Part shown: piece after piece, positions 45,830 through 54,172 of the stretch
Layout: every line of letters begins with the position of its first letter
Position numbering within the stretch: position 1 is the first letter of the stretch
NCBI RefSeq assembly: GCF_001687105.1
Contig: NZ_CP014595.1
Coordinates: 1,364,001 to 1,428,000 of the forward strand
Length of the DNA stretch: 64,000 nt
Origin: Salipiger sp. CCB-MM3
GTDB taxonomy: Bacteria > Pseudomonadota > Alphaproteobacteria > Rhodobacterales > Rhodobacteraceae
Direction of reading: 5' to 3'
Program-made: the position numbers and the translations under genes
The notes under the pieces: model-generated
Database searches by the model: none
Seen by the model: only the letters and a program-made list of their open reading frames with translations
What the model was told of the DNA's origin: nothing

Positions 45830-45869
45830 GGGCGCGGCCCACCCCGGATCGCTCCGAGGGGCCGCGCCC
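45830..45869 (-). promoter_or_regulatory. Intercistronic hairpin between livJ and livH
   Basis: GGGCGCGGCCC (45830-45840) and GGGCCGCGCCC (45859-45869) form a perfect 11-bp stem 7 bases past the livJ stop. No T-run follows on the minus strand, so partial termination or 3'-end protection of the binding-protein message is more likely than full termination. Confidence 0.65.
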
Positions 45870-45876
45870 GGCAGGG

Positions 45877-47007
45877 TCACATCTTGCACTCATCCTCATA
45901 GGCGTGGCCGCGATCCTCGATCGCCGTGCCGACGATCTTGTTGGTGAGGATATCGCCTTCCTTCACCACCTCGCGGACATAGATGTCCTGAATCGGGTGA
46001 TGGCTGGCCGAGAACTCGAACTCACCGCGGACCGAGGCGAAATCGGCCTCTTCCAGCGCCGCGCGGAAGGCGTCCTTGTCGCTGACCTCTGCCTTATCCA
46101 GCGCCGAGAGCAGCAGCAGCGCGGTGTCATAGCCCTGCGCCGAATAGAGCGACGGCAGGCGGTCGTATTTGGCCAGATAGGCCTCGACGAAATGCGCGTT
46201 GCTCTCGTTCTCGAGGTCCTTGTTCCACGAAGAGGTGTTCTTCACGCCAAGCGCCGCGTCGCCCACCGCCTGCAGGATGTTCTGGTCGAAGGAAAACGCC
46301 GGACCGATCAGCGGCAGTTCCACGCCACTGTCGGCATATTGCTTGAGGAAAGAGATCCCCATACCGCCGGGCAGGAAGAAGAACACGCTGTCTGCGCCCG
46401 AGGCGCGGATCTGCGCGATCTCGGCGGCATAGTCGGTCTGGCCGAGTTTGGTGTAGACCTCTCCGGCCAGCTCGCCCTCGAAGAACCGCTTGAAGCCGTT
46501 GAGCGAATCTTTCCCGGCCGGGTAGTTCGGCGCGAGGATGAAGGCGTTCTTGAACTCGGCGCTGGTGGCATAGGCCCCCGCCGCCTCGTGCAGGTTGTCG
46601 TTCTGGTACGACACCGAGAAATAGTTCGGGTTGCAGCCGCGGCCCGCCAGCTGCGCCGGTGCGGCGTTGGTCGAGAGGTAGAACAGCCCCTGCGCCGTCG
46701 CCGAAGGCACCACCGCCATAGCAAGGTTCGACCAGACGATGCCGGTCAGCACGTCGACCTTCTCCGACTGGATCATCCGGTCGGCGATCTGCACCGCCAC
46801 ATCGGGTTTGCGCTGATCATCCTCGACCACCACTTCCAGATCGTCGCGGCCCGCTTCCTCGATCGCCAGCATGAAGCCGTCGCGCGTGTCGATGCCAAGG
46901 CCTGCGCCGCCGCCCGAAAGCGTGGTGATGAGCCCGACCTTGGTCTCGGCGGAACCTGCCGTCGCGCAGGCGACGAGCGCCGCCGAGGCGAGAAGCTGTT
47001 TGAGCAT
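45877..47007 (-). CDS. livJ: Branched-chain/hydrophobic amino acid ABC transporter substrate-binding protein
   Basis: 376 residues with a signal peptide (MLKQLLASAALVACATAGSA). The mature protein is a type I periplasmic binding fold: TKVGLITTLSGGGAGLGIDTRDGFMLAIEEAG, VVVEDDQRKPDVAVQIADRMI and GYDTALLLLSAL. Ligand is not determined; HAAT binding proteins also take amides, urea or aromatic acids. The start at 47007 follows AGGGAGAT. First gene of livJ-H-M-G-F. Confidence 0.9.
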   Translation of the reverse strand: MLKQLLASAALVACATAGSAETKVGLITTLSGGGAGLGIDTRDGFMLAIEEAGRDDLEVVVEDDQRKPDVAVQIADRMIQSEKVDVLTGIVWSNLAMAVVPSATAQGLFYLSTNAAPAQLAGRGCNPNYFSVSYQNDNLHEAAGAYATSAEFKNAFILAPNYPAGKDSLNGFKRFFEGELAGEVYTKLGQTDYAAEIAQIRASGADSVFFFLPGGMGISFLKQYADSGVELPLIGPAFSFDQNILQAVGDAALGVKNTSSWNKDLENESNAHFVEAYLAKYDRLPSLYSAQGYDTALLLLSALDKAEVSDKDAFRAALEEADFASVRGEFEFSASHHPIQDIYVREVVKEGDILTNKIVGTAIEDRGHAYEDECKM

Positions 47008-47209
47008 GGGTATCTCCCTGTTGTCCCTTCGGGCGGCCTCTTGCGGGCTGCCGTTCTTGATTGCGGCCAGTCTTGGACAGACGTCGGGGAAAGACAAGTG
47101 CGCGTGAACGCGGCGCGCGCGTCAAGGCGGGATCGTTGCACCGGCGCGCCCGAAACGCCCGAAATACCCGGAGGCGCAGCCCGATCCGCCGCTTGCCAGC
47201 TTCGTTTGG

Positions 47210-47623
47210 ATGCGGGATGACTTGCGCATGTGCGAGACACCTCCAGACAGCGCGCCGCGGCTGCGGCTGCGCATCCTCTTCGGCACCGACGCCATGCTCG
47301 GCCCCGGCAAGGCCGACCTGCTGGAGCATATCCGCGAGACTGGCTCGATTGCCGCCGCGGGCCGTGCCATGGCCATGAGCTACAAGCGCGCGTGGAGTCT
47401 CGTCGAGGAAATGAACCATGCGTTCCGCGACCCGCTTGTGGCCAGCAGCCGCGGCGGCACCAAGGGCGGCGGCGCGCATCTGACCGAGACCGGCGAGGAG
47501 GTGCTGGCCAACTATCGCGCGCTCGAAGAGACCATTGCCGAAGCCGGGGCCGACCGGATCGAGACGCTGCAGAGCCTGCTGCGTGGGCAAGACGGTCCGT
47601 CCGATATTCCCGAAGGGAAATAA
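47210..47623 (+). CDS. modE: ModE-like molybdate-responsive regulator, winged-helix domain only
   Basis: 137 residues (131 if the ATG at 47228 is used). The HTH reads GPGKADLLEHIRETGSIAAAGRAMAMSYKRAWSLVEEMN, the ModE/LysR-like N-terminal domain, followed by the wing with GGTKGGGAHLTETG. The C-terminal molybdate-binding MOP/TOBE pair of E. coli ModE is absent, so molybdate sensing must occur otherwise. It is immediately upstream of modABC, with a palindrome before modA that it probably binds. Confidence 0.85.
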   Translation: MRDDLRMCETPPDSAPRLRLRILFGTDAMLGPGKADLLEHIRETGSIAAAGRAMAMSYKRAWSLVEEMNHAFRDPLVASSRGGTKGGGAHLTETGEEVLANYRALEETIAEAGADRIETLQSLLRGQDGPSDIPEGK

Positions 47624-47649
47624 CGCTTGCCCGGGCGGTCCTCGATTGC

Positions 47650-47671
47650 GATATGTTTTGCCGAACATATC
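47650..47671 (+). promoter_or_regulatory. Mo-box-like palindrome upstream of modA
   Basis: GATATGTT and AACATATC are perfect 8-bp inverted half-sites with a 6-base spacer, in a locally AT-rich patch between the modE stop and the modA ATG 43 bases away. The architecture (8-6-8, TAT-containing halves) matches ModE operators in general form; repression of modABC by the ModE-like protein is inferred. Confidence 0.7.
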
Positions 47672-47692
47672 AGGCCTTCAGGATTTTCCCCT

Positions 47693-48481
47693 ATGCCCTT
47701 TTCCCGATATTTTGCCCGCCTCGCGGGGTCTGCCCTGCTTGCCAGCCTGCCCTTTGCGGCGCAGGCGGATGAGGTGACGGTTTTTGCCGCCGCCAGCCTG
47801 AAGAACGCGATGGACGAGATCAAAGCCGCCTATGAGGCCGGATCAGACGACAAGATCACCGTTTCCCTCGCCGGGTCCTCGGCGCTGGCCCGGCAAATTC
47901 AGCAGGGCGCGCCCGCGGATATCTTCATCTCGGCCAATGAGCAGTGGATGGACAAGCTGGAGGCCGAAGGGCTGCTCGAGCCGGGAACGCGCAGCGACCT
48001 GCTGCGCAATTCGATCGTGCTGATCGCGCATGGACATGACGCCGCCACGGTCGAGATCGGCTCGAGCCTCGACCTGCAAGCGCTGCTTGATGGCGGGCGG
48101 CTTGCGATGGCGCTGGTCGATGCGGTGCCCGCGGGCATCTACGGCAAGGCCGCGCTGGAAAGCCTCGGGATGTGGCAGCAGACCGCCCCCGACGTGGCAC
48201 AGGCCGACAATGTGCGCGCCGCGCTGGCGCTGGTCTCGACCGGGGAGGCGCCGCTCGGCATCGTCTATGCCACCGACGCCGCCGCCGACGACAACGTCAG
48301 CGTGATCGGCACCTTTCCCGAAGACAGCCATCCCCCGATCATCTACCCGGTCGCCGATATCGCCACCCGCGACACGCCCGCCGAGGCGGCCTTCCTCGAC
48401 TATCTGCACGGCCCCAAGGCCCGCGCCGCCTTTGAGCGGCAGGGCTTTGTCATGGCCGGTCCTGCGAAGACAGGCGGCTGA
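47693..48481 (+). CDS. modA: Molybdate ABC transporter substrate-binding protein ModA
   Basis: 262 residues with a signal peptide (MPFSRYFARLAGSALLASLPFAAQA). EVTVFAAASLKNAMDEI, SLAGSSALARQIQQGAPADIFISANEQWMDKLE and PAGIYGKAALESLGMW are the ModA oxyanion-site blocks; Ser in AAASL and in GSSAL and the Tyr in GIYG coordinate molybdate or tungstate. The start at 47693 puts the signal peptide at the N-terminus; an upstream frame to 47627 would cover the palindrome. Confidence 0.95.
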   Translation: MPFSRYFARLAGSALLASLPFAAQADEVTVFAAASLKNAMDEIKAAYEAGSDDKITVSLAGSSALARQIQQGAPADIFISANEQWMDKLEAEGLLEPGTRSDLLRNSIVLIAHGHDAATVEIGSSLDLQALLDGGRLAMALVDAVPAGIYGKAALESLGMWQQTAPDVAQADNVRAALALVSTGEAPLGIVYATDAAADDNVSVIGTFPEDSHPPIIYPVADIATRDTPAEAAFLDYLHGPKARAAFERQGFVMAGPAKTGG

Positions 48482-49174
48482 ATGGATTGGCTCGGCCCCG
48501 AGGAATGGCAGGCGGTGCAGCTTTCGCTGCGGGTCTCCTTCTGGGCCACGCTGGGTGGGCTGCCGCTGGCGGTGTTCACCGCCTACGCACTGGCGCGCTG
48601 GCGCTTTCCGGGCCGCCAGTTGCTCAACGGGCTGGTGCATCTGCCGCTGATCCTGCCGCCCGTCGTGACAGGCTATCTGCTGCTGCTGACCTTCGGCACG
48701 CAGGGGCCGGTGGGCTCGGTGCTGAATGAGATCGGCGTGGTCTTCGCCTTCCGCTGGACCGGCGCGGCGCTGGCTGCCGGGGTGATGGCGTTTCCGCTGC
48801 TGGTGCGCGCCATCCGCCTGTCGCTGGAGGCGGTGGATCCCAAGCTCGAACAGGCTGCGGCAACGCTGGGCGCGCCGCGCGCGTGGGTCTTTGTCACCGT
48901 CACCCTGCCGCTGATCGCCCCCGGTATCATCGCCGGAGCGGTGCTCGGTTTTGCCAAGGCGATGGGTGAGTTCGGCGCGACGATCACCTTCGTGTCGAAC
49001 ATCCCCGGCCAGACCCAAACCCTGCCCTCGGCGATCTATGCGTTTCTGCAGGTGCCCGGCGGCGAGGGCGCGGCGCTGCGCCTGGTGGCGGTCTCGGTCG
49101 CTGTGGCGATGTCGGCGCTGCTGCTGTCGGAATGGCTGGCGCGGCGGGCCCAACGGCGGGTGGCGGGCGCATGA
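48482..49174 (+). CDS. modB: Molybdate ABC transporter permease ModB
   Basis: 230 residues, five to six membrane segments, with the permease coupling loop EAVDPKLEQAAATLGAPRAWVFVTVTLPLIAPGIIAG and GFAKAMGEFGATITFVSNIPGQTQTLP, a ModB/CysT signature. Its ATG follows the modA TGA with no spacer, and its own TGA overlaps the modC ATG. Confidence 0.95.
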   Translation: MDWLGPEEWQAVQLSLRVSFWATLGGLPLAVFTAYALARWRFPGRQLLNGLVHLPLILPPVVTGYLLLLTFGTQGPVGSVLNEIGVVFAFRWTGAALAAGVMAFPLLVRAIRLSLEAVDPKLEQAAATLGAPRAWVFVTVTLPLIAPGIIAGAVLGFAKAMGEFGATITFVSNIPGQTQTLPSAIYAFLQVPGGEGAALRLVAVSVAVAMSALLLSEWLARRAQRRVAGA

Positions 49175-50280
49175 CGCTGTCGGTCGCCTTGCAGCACAGG
49201 TTCGAGGGGTTCGAGCTCGACGCGCGGTTCGAGGCCCCGCCGGGGATCACCGTGCTGTTCGGACGCTCGGGGTCGGGCAAGACCACCATCGTCAACGCCG
49301 TCGCCGGTCTGCTGCGCCCCGAGGCCGGGCGCGTGGCGTCGGGCGATCTGGTGCTGATGGACAGCGCGCAGGGCCTGTGGCTGCCGCCGCACCGCCGCCG
49401 CATCGGTTACGTGTTTCAGGAAGGGCGGCTGTTTCCGCATCTCACGGTGCGGCAGAACCTGCGCTACGGCCAGTGGTTCGCGCCGCGGGGCGCCTCCCCG
49501 GCCAGCTTCGACACCGTGGTCGAGATGCTAGGCATCGGGCCGCTGCTGTCGCGCCGCCCCGGCGCGCTCTCGGGCGGTGAGAAGCAGCGCGTCGCGATCG
49601 GACGCGCCCTGCTGTCAGCGCCGCGCATGATCCTTGCCGACGAGCCGCTGGCCTCGCTCGACGAGGCCCGCAAATCCGAGATCCTGCCCTATTTCGAGCG
49701 GCTGCGCGACGCCGCGTCGGTGCCCATCCTTTTCGTCAGCCATTCCGCCGCCGAAGTCGCACGGCTCGCCACCACCGTCGTGGCGCTGGAAAAGGGCCGG
49801 GTGACGCGGCAGGGCCCCGCCGCCGAGGTGCTGGGCGATCCGGCGGTCACCCCGCTCGGCGCGCGGGCCGCTGGCGCGCTGCTCACCGCCCATGTGGCCT
49901 GTCACCACGAGGACGGGCTGACCGAACTGCGCGCGGGCGACACGCCGCTGCTGATCCCGCGCCTTGGTGCCGCGCCGGGCACGCGGGTGCGGGTGCGCAT
50001 CGCGGCGCATGAGGTGATCCTGTCCCGACAGCGCCCAGAGGGCCTTTCGGCGCTCAATATCGTCAGCGGCCGGGTGCATGAGATCCGTTCGGGCGACGGG
50101 CCGGGCATGATGGTCTCGCTCGACACCGGCGCCGGACGCATCCTTGCCCGGATCACCCGCCGCTCTGCCGAAGCGCTCGGTCTGGCGCCGGGTGTACCCT
50201 GCCACGCGGTGATGAAAAGCGTCGCCGTCGCGCCCGAAGACATCGGCGGTCCGGCGCGAAAGCGAACGCCATTGTCGTAA
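49171..50280 (+). CDS. modC: Molybdate ABC transporter ATP-binding protein ModC
   Basis: 369 residues. Walker A FGRSGSGKTT near residue 31, YVFQEGRLFPHLTVRQNL, signature LSGGEKQRVAIGRAL, Walker B MILADEPLASLD and H-loop FVSHS. The C-terminal 80 residues (LSALNIVSGRVHEIRSGDGPGMMVSLDTGAGRILARITR) are the molybdate-binding TOBE/MOP domain that lets oxyanion level inhibit transport. ATGA overlap with modB fixes the start. Confidence 0.95.
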   Translation: MTLSVALQHRFEGFELDARFEAPPGITVLFGRSGSGKTTIVNAVAGLLRPEAGRVASGDLVLMDSAQGLWLPPHRRRIGYVFQEGRLFPHLTVRQNLRYGQWFAPRGASPASFDTVVEMLGIGPLLSRRPGALSGGEKQRVAIGRALLSAPRMILADEPLASLDEARKSEILPYFERLRDAASVPILFVSHSAAEVARLATTVVALEKGRVTRQGPAAEVLGDPAVTPLGARAAGALLTAHVACHHEDGLTELRAGDTPLLIPRLGAAPGTRVRVRIAAHEVILSRQRPEGLSALNIVSGRVHEIRSGDGPGMMVSLDTGAGRILARITRRSAEALGLAPGVPCHAVMKSVAVAPEDIGGPARKRTPLS

Positions 50281-50300
50281 TCCATCCCTCGGGTTAGCAT

Positions 50301-50319
50301 TCACCTGTGTAAAAGGTGA
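50301..50319 (+). promoter_or_regulatory. TCACCT-N7-AGGTGA palindrome over the RBS of the FCD regulator
   Basis: Perfect 6-bp half-sites with a 7-base spacer, 8-26 bases before the regulator's ATG; the right half AGGTGA overlaps the probable ribosome binding site. Position suggests an autoregulatory operator; this is inferred. Confidence 0.5.
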
Positions 50320-50326
50320 TTTTGTA

Positions 50327-51025
50327 ATGATGGATTTCCGGGAGGAGTTCTCCCCGGCCCCCGCGTGCGATCTTTCACCCGCGCATGAGTTGGTCCGGGC
50401 CCTGCGGGATGCGATCTCGCGAAATCGGTTCAGCCCCGGTTTGCGGCTGAACCTGACCGAGCTTGCCGAGACCACCAGTTTTTCACGTGAATCAATCGAA
50501 GCCGCGGCGCTGCTGCTAGAGGACGAAGGGCTTGTAGCCCGCCTTACGGCGACCGACGTCAAAGTGCGGGCGATTTCGGAAATCCACGCACGCAACGCCC
50601 ATTTCCTGCGCGAGCAGACCGAGGTCGCGATCCTGCGCCGGGTCGCCGAGATCGCCGACACGGCGCTGCTGACCGACCTGCGCGAGCAGATCATGCGGCA
50701 GAAGCTGGTCAGTGCCCGCGGGCCGCAGGACCTGCTGCGCCTCGACGACCGGTTTCACCTGACGCTGTGCGAGGCCGCTGGCTATGGCAGTCTCTGGCCG
50801 CAACTGGAGCGCTGGAAGCGCTGCACAGATCGGGTGCATTTCACCATGGGCACCTATGATTCCTCTCCCGAGGCCGCGATCGAACAGCATGCCGCCATCG
50901 TCGATTGCCTCGCCATGCGGGACGGCGACGGCGCGGCGGCGGCGATGCGCTACCATCTGCAGCAGGCGAAGCGGCTCTTGGCGGAGTTTCTGCACGACGA
51001 GACCAAGCGGCCTGACCCCACTTAA
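50327..51025 (+). CDS. GntR-superfamily (FadR/FCD-type) transcriptional regulator
   Basis: 232 residues: an N-terminal winged helix (LVRALRDAISRNRFSPGLRLNLTELAETTSFSRESIEAAALLLEDEGLV) and an all-helical FCD ligand-binding domain with RFHLTLCEAAGY, HAAIVDCLAMRDGDGAAAAMRYHLQQA, where the Asp and His positions usually bind a metal and a carboxylate ligand. Ligand and targets are unknown; it lies after modC and may be independent. AAGGTGA precedes two successive ATGs. Confidence 0.88.
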   Translation: MMDFREEFSPAPACDLSPAHELVRALRDAISRNRFSPGLRLNLTELAETTSFSRESIEAAALLLEDEGLVARLTATDVKVRAISEIHARNAHFLREQTEVAILRRVAEIADTALLTDLREQIMRQKLVSARGPQDLLRLDDRFHLTLCEAAGYGSLWPQLERWKRCTDRVHFTMGTYDSSPEAAIEQHAAIVDCLAMRDGDGAAAAMRYHLQQAKRLLAEFLHDETKRPDPT

Positions 51026-51036
51026 GCCGCACTTAC

Positions 51037-51951
51037 CTAGCCCTGTGGCGTCATCCCCGGGCGCGCCTTGAAACGCTTCAGCCCAAGCGCGCGCTCGCGC
51101 AGGATGATGGCGATGCCCGAGGCGATCACCACCGCCGAGCCAAGCAGCATCAGCGGCGTCGGCATCTCGCCAAAGACCACGTACCCGATGAGAATGGCAA
51201 AGAGGATCGACGCATAGTCGAACGGCGCCAGAAGCGCCGCCTCGGCGCCCTTATAGGCCGAGGTCAGGCAGATCTGCGCCACCCCGCCCAACAGCCCCGC
51301 GCCGATCAGCATGGCCGCCTCGGTCGGGCTTGGCATCACCCAGCCAAACGGCAGGGTCAGCAGCGACAGCCCCGTCGCGGTCAGCGAGAAATAGAACACG
51401 ATGGCCGAGGTCTGTTCGCTCTGCACCATGCGGCGGATGTGGATCTGCACCAGCGCCCGCAGCACCGCCGCGGTCATCACAAAGCCGATCCCCCAAAGCA
51501 CCGCCGGGCTCACCTCAGAGACGGTCAGCAGCGGCGCCATGACGATGGTCACGCCCAGCAAGCCGATAAGAACCGCCGAGGTGCGGAAAAGCCGGATCTT
51601 CTCGCCCAGAAGCAGCGCCGCGAAAAGCACGGTGAGCGGCGATGCGGCATAGCCGAGCGCAGTCACTTCGGGCAGCGGCAACAGCCCCAGCGCGGCGAAG
51701 GTACAGCCCATGGCGCCGACGCCGACAATGCCGCGCAGGAAATGCGCCATTGGGCTCGCGACCCGCAGCCCCGAGCCAAGATCTCCGCGCCACATCAGCC
51801 AGCCGAGGATCACCGGAATGGCGAAGAACGAGCGGAAGAACACCGCTTCGCCCGTGGGCACCTGCTCCGAGGCGGCCTTGATAAGTGCGGACATGATGAC
51901 AAAGAGCACCACGGAGGTGAGTTTCAGCGCAATGCCGCGCAAGGGGGACAT
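51037..51951 (-). CDS. EamA/RhaT-family (DMT) membrane transporter
   Basis: 304 residues of ten hydrophobic segments arranged as two EamA repeats (GIALKLTSVVLFVIMSALIKAASEQVPTGEAVFFRSFFA... and AVLWGIGFVMTAAVLRALVQIHIRRM...). DMT members export amino acids, metabolites or drugs; substrate is not readable. The start at 51951 follows GGAG at a good distance; the frame continues 24 codons upstream. Converges with the FCD regulator, 11 bases apart. Confidence 0.88.
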   Translation of the reverse strand: MSPLRGIALKLTSVVLFVIMSALIKAASEQVPTGEAVFFRSFFAIPVILGWLMWRGDLGSGLRVASPMAHFLRGIVGVGAMGCTFAALGLLPLPEVTALGYAASPLTVLFAALLLGEKIRLFRTSAVLIGLLGVTIVMAPLLTVSEVSPAVLWGIGFVMTAAVLRALVQIHIRRMVQSEQTSAIVFYFSLTATGLSLLTLPFGWVMPSPTEAAMLIGAGLLGGVAQICLTSAYKGAEAALLAPFDYASILFAILIGYVVFGEMPTPLMLLGSAVVIASGIAIILRERALGLKRFKARPGMTPQG

Positions 51952-52059
51952 GAAGGACTCCGCGGCGACGCGCCGAAAGAATAAAATCCTGCGCAGACTG
52001 GCCACTGGCGCCCGGAAGGTCAACCTGCGGACGGGCCCGCAGACCCGTTTAGTACGGTC

Positions 52060-52434
52060 TTATCCACCGGTCTCGAGGCAATGGCGCCGGAACGCCCGCT
52101 TGAGCATGTCGAGTTCTGCCCGCAACAGCGACATCTCGGCCCGGAAGTCGCTGCCCAGAGCCTCGCCGGCGATCAGCGTGAAACTGTCGAGCATCTGGTC
52201 CGAGCCTGTTTCGCGGATCATGAAGGTCTGCACCCCGTCGCCCACCGCTTCGACCGGCACCGGCACATCCAGCGCCCATTGTCCGGGCGCGCCCATGGCG
52301 GCCAGCGTCACACCGCGCACCGCCGCCCCTTCGAGAGTGACCGAAATCTCGGGCTGGCCGTCCGCCGGACCGCTCAGCAGCCCCTGCCATATCCCCTCGC
52401 GAAAGCGCGTCTTGGTCAGCGTGTAGTCACTCAT
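52060..52434 (-). CDS. Conserved hypothetical protein, 124 aa
   Basis: Begins MSDYTLTKTRFREGIWQGLL and continues with beta-rich text (EISVTLEGAAVRGVTLAAM, WALDVPVPVEAVGDGVQTFMIRE) ending in a helical FRAEMSLLRAELDMLKRAFRRHC. No family is recognised. It starts 14 bases after the DUF6478-like gene and is probably co-transcribed. An ATG two codons upstream is an alternative start. Confidence 0.65.
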   Translation of the reverse strand: MSDYTLTKTRFREGIWQGLLSGPADGQPEISVTLEGAAVRGVTLAAMGAPGQWALDVPVPVEAVGDGVQTFMIRETGSDQMLDSFTLIAGEALGSDFRAEMSLLRAELDMLKRAFRRHCLETGG

Positions 52435-52447
52435 CTGCATCCCCGGC

Positions 52448-53224
52448 TCATAGTTCCGCCCGCGGGCGTCGGCTGAAGGTGAGGTCCCGCAGGATCACCT
52501 CGTTCATCTCCGGCCCTTCGAAGATCAGGTCAAGCCACATGGCATCGACCCGCTTCTCGTTCAGCCGCGTATAGGCAAGGTCGAACTCGACGTTGATCTC
52601 TTCGGCGTTCAGCGGCAGTTCCCGCACGACCTGCTCGGTGTTCGGCCCGTGACGGATGTTCAGCCGTGCAAAAAGCTCCAGCGGCTTTTCCATCTCGGCG
52701 ATGGTCTCAACCCGGAGCAGATGCCGCCGGGTGAGCCCCTCGCAGGCCTCTTGCGGCAGGGTCACCGCCAGCGACAGATATGAGCCACGAAAGCGGAACA
52801 CGTCGAGCCGCAGCCCGTAGGGCGCAAGATCGGATTCGCGCAGGTTGCGGATCTGGCGCAGCGTGATCTCTGAACGCGGACAATCGTGAAACAGCGTCGC
52901 CTCTTCGCCAAGCGGTGCCTTGCCGGGCACCGAGGCGATGCCGGGCTGCGGCAGCGGGCCGCGCCAAAGCTCGGGCCGCCATGCCCAGTCGGCATCCGCC
53001 GGGCGCGGAAAGCTCTGATTGCCGATCAGCGGCAGCGCCAGCCGTTCCTCGGCCACGTAAAGCAGCCTGTCGAGTTGCTGGCGCAGGCGGCGGGCCGCGC
53101 CGCGCAGGTTGCGCAATTCGGAAAGCGGCGTGTCCGGCGCGGCGGCGGCGGCCCGTGTCCAGCGGCGCAGAACGATCGCCTGCAGCGCGCGGCGCGCCAA
53201 GCGGCTGCTGGTCTTCTCGCTCAT
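52448..53224 (-). CDS. Conserved Rhodobacterales hypothetical protein (DUF6478-like)
   Basis: 258 residues from MSEKTSSRLARRALQAIVLRRW. An Arg-rich helical N-terminus is followed by WAWRPELWRGPLPQPGIASV and a beta-rich domain ending VDAMWLDLIFEGPEMNEVILRDLTFSRRPRAEL. The FHDCPRSEITLRQIRN and FRGSYLSLAVTLP text recalls DUF6478 proteins; no enzymatic motif is seen. The start at 53224 is chosen because upstream text lacks family character. Confidence 0.7.
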   Translation of the reverse strand: MSEKTSSRLARRALQAIVLRRWTRAAAAAPDTPLSELRNLRGAARRLRQQLDRLLYVAEERLALPLIGNQSFPRPADADWAWRPELWRGPLPQPGIASVPGKAPLGEEATLFHDCPRSEITLRQIRNLRESDLAPYGLRLDVFRFRGSYLSLAVTLPQEACEGLTRRHLLRVETIAEMEKPLELFARLNIRHGPNTEQVVRELPLNAEEINVEFDLAYTRLNEKRVDAMWLDLIFEGPEMNEVILRDLTFSRRPRAEL

Positions 53225-53336
53225 CTGCCCTGTCCCATAGCGTCGCGTCTCCTTGGCCCCGGTGCCGGGGCAACTGCCCGCGTTGTTATGGCAAATCCCG
53301 AAGATCGAATAAACGGGGGCGCTGCGCGTGACCGGC

Positions 53337-53945
53337 TCAGCGTTGCGCGGTCGCCTCGGGGCTGAGCGCGGCGATCCGGGCGCGCACGGCCCGCAACATC
53401 CCCGCGCCGTCCGAACCAGCCAAGGCGCTGCCCTTCGGCGCATAAAGCGCGAGGATCACCAGGCGACCGTTCTGATGGAAAGCCCCGCGCCAGTAACGCG
53501 GATCACCCGCGTCGAGCATCCGGTTGCCGCCTGCCGCAAGATGCACCAGCGACAGACCGTCCCGCACGCCGCCACCAGAAATCTCTGACTGGCCCGCCTC
53601 GGCGGCCATGACCTCGGGCGATGGCAGGCGGCGCCCGGCGCCCGCCGGGCCGATGGTCACCGTCAGCATCATCGGCTCGACCACCGCGCCTTCGCCGCCG
53701 CTCAGGATCTGGCACGAGGCAAGCAGCGCAAAGCCCTGCCCTGCCCGCCGCTCGAGCGTGACCGGGTCGATGCAATAGCCTTCGGGCCCCGCAACAACGA
53801 TGGCGCCGCCCTCGAACTGCGCCTGCCGGAGCGGCGTCGGCGGGGTGCCGAGCTGCCCTTCGCAGGCAGCCAGAAGACCCGCCGCCAATATCAGCACAGA
53901 GGATCGCCAGCGCCGGGCGCGGGGTTTTGCGGGGCTCAAAATCAT
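53337..53945 (-). CDS. Putative lipoprotein of unknown function
   Basis: 202 residues with a signal segment ending in lipobox LLAAC (WRSSVLILAAGLLAAC), so it should be envelope-anchored. The rest (GAIVVAGPEGYCIDPVTL, GFALLASCQILSGGE, YWRGAFHQNGRLVILALYAP) has two conserved-looking Cys that may form a disulfide, and no recognised domain. It is 112 bases upstream of the DUF6478-like gene on the same strand. Confidence 0.72.
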   Translation of the reverse strand: MILSPAKPRARRWRSSVLILAAGLLAACEGQLGTPPTPLRQAQFEGGAIVVAGPEGYCIDPVTLERRAGQGFALLASCQILSGGEGAVVEPMMLTVTIGPAGAGRRLPSPEVMAAEAGQSEISGGGVRDGLSLVHLAAGGNRMLDAGDPRYWRGAFHQNGRLVILALYAPKGSALAGSDGAGMLRAVRARIAALSPEATAQR

Positions 53946-54172
53946 CCCCTTGGGTTAGCGAAGCCCCTGCGAGTGCACAAGAATGAAAGCCCGGAGTTCA
54001 CCTTCACGTCACGCGCCCGGGAATTGACAGAATCCGCCGCGCGCTGGAAACTTGGCAAAAATCGGACAACCAAAGTGTTTCGCTCGACCATTTTTCCAAT
54101 CAGAGCCGCGATATTGGGCTCGCTCACCGACAATGACGCGCCGCGGCATAGATCGCGGCACGGGTCACAGCG

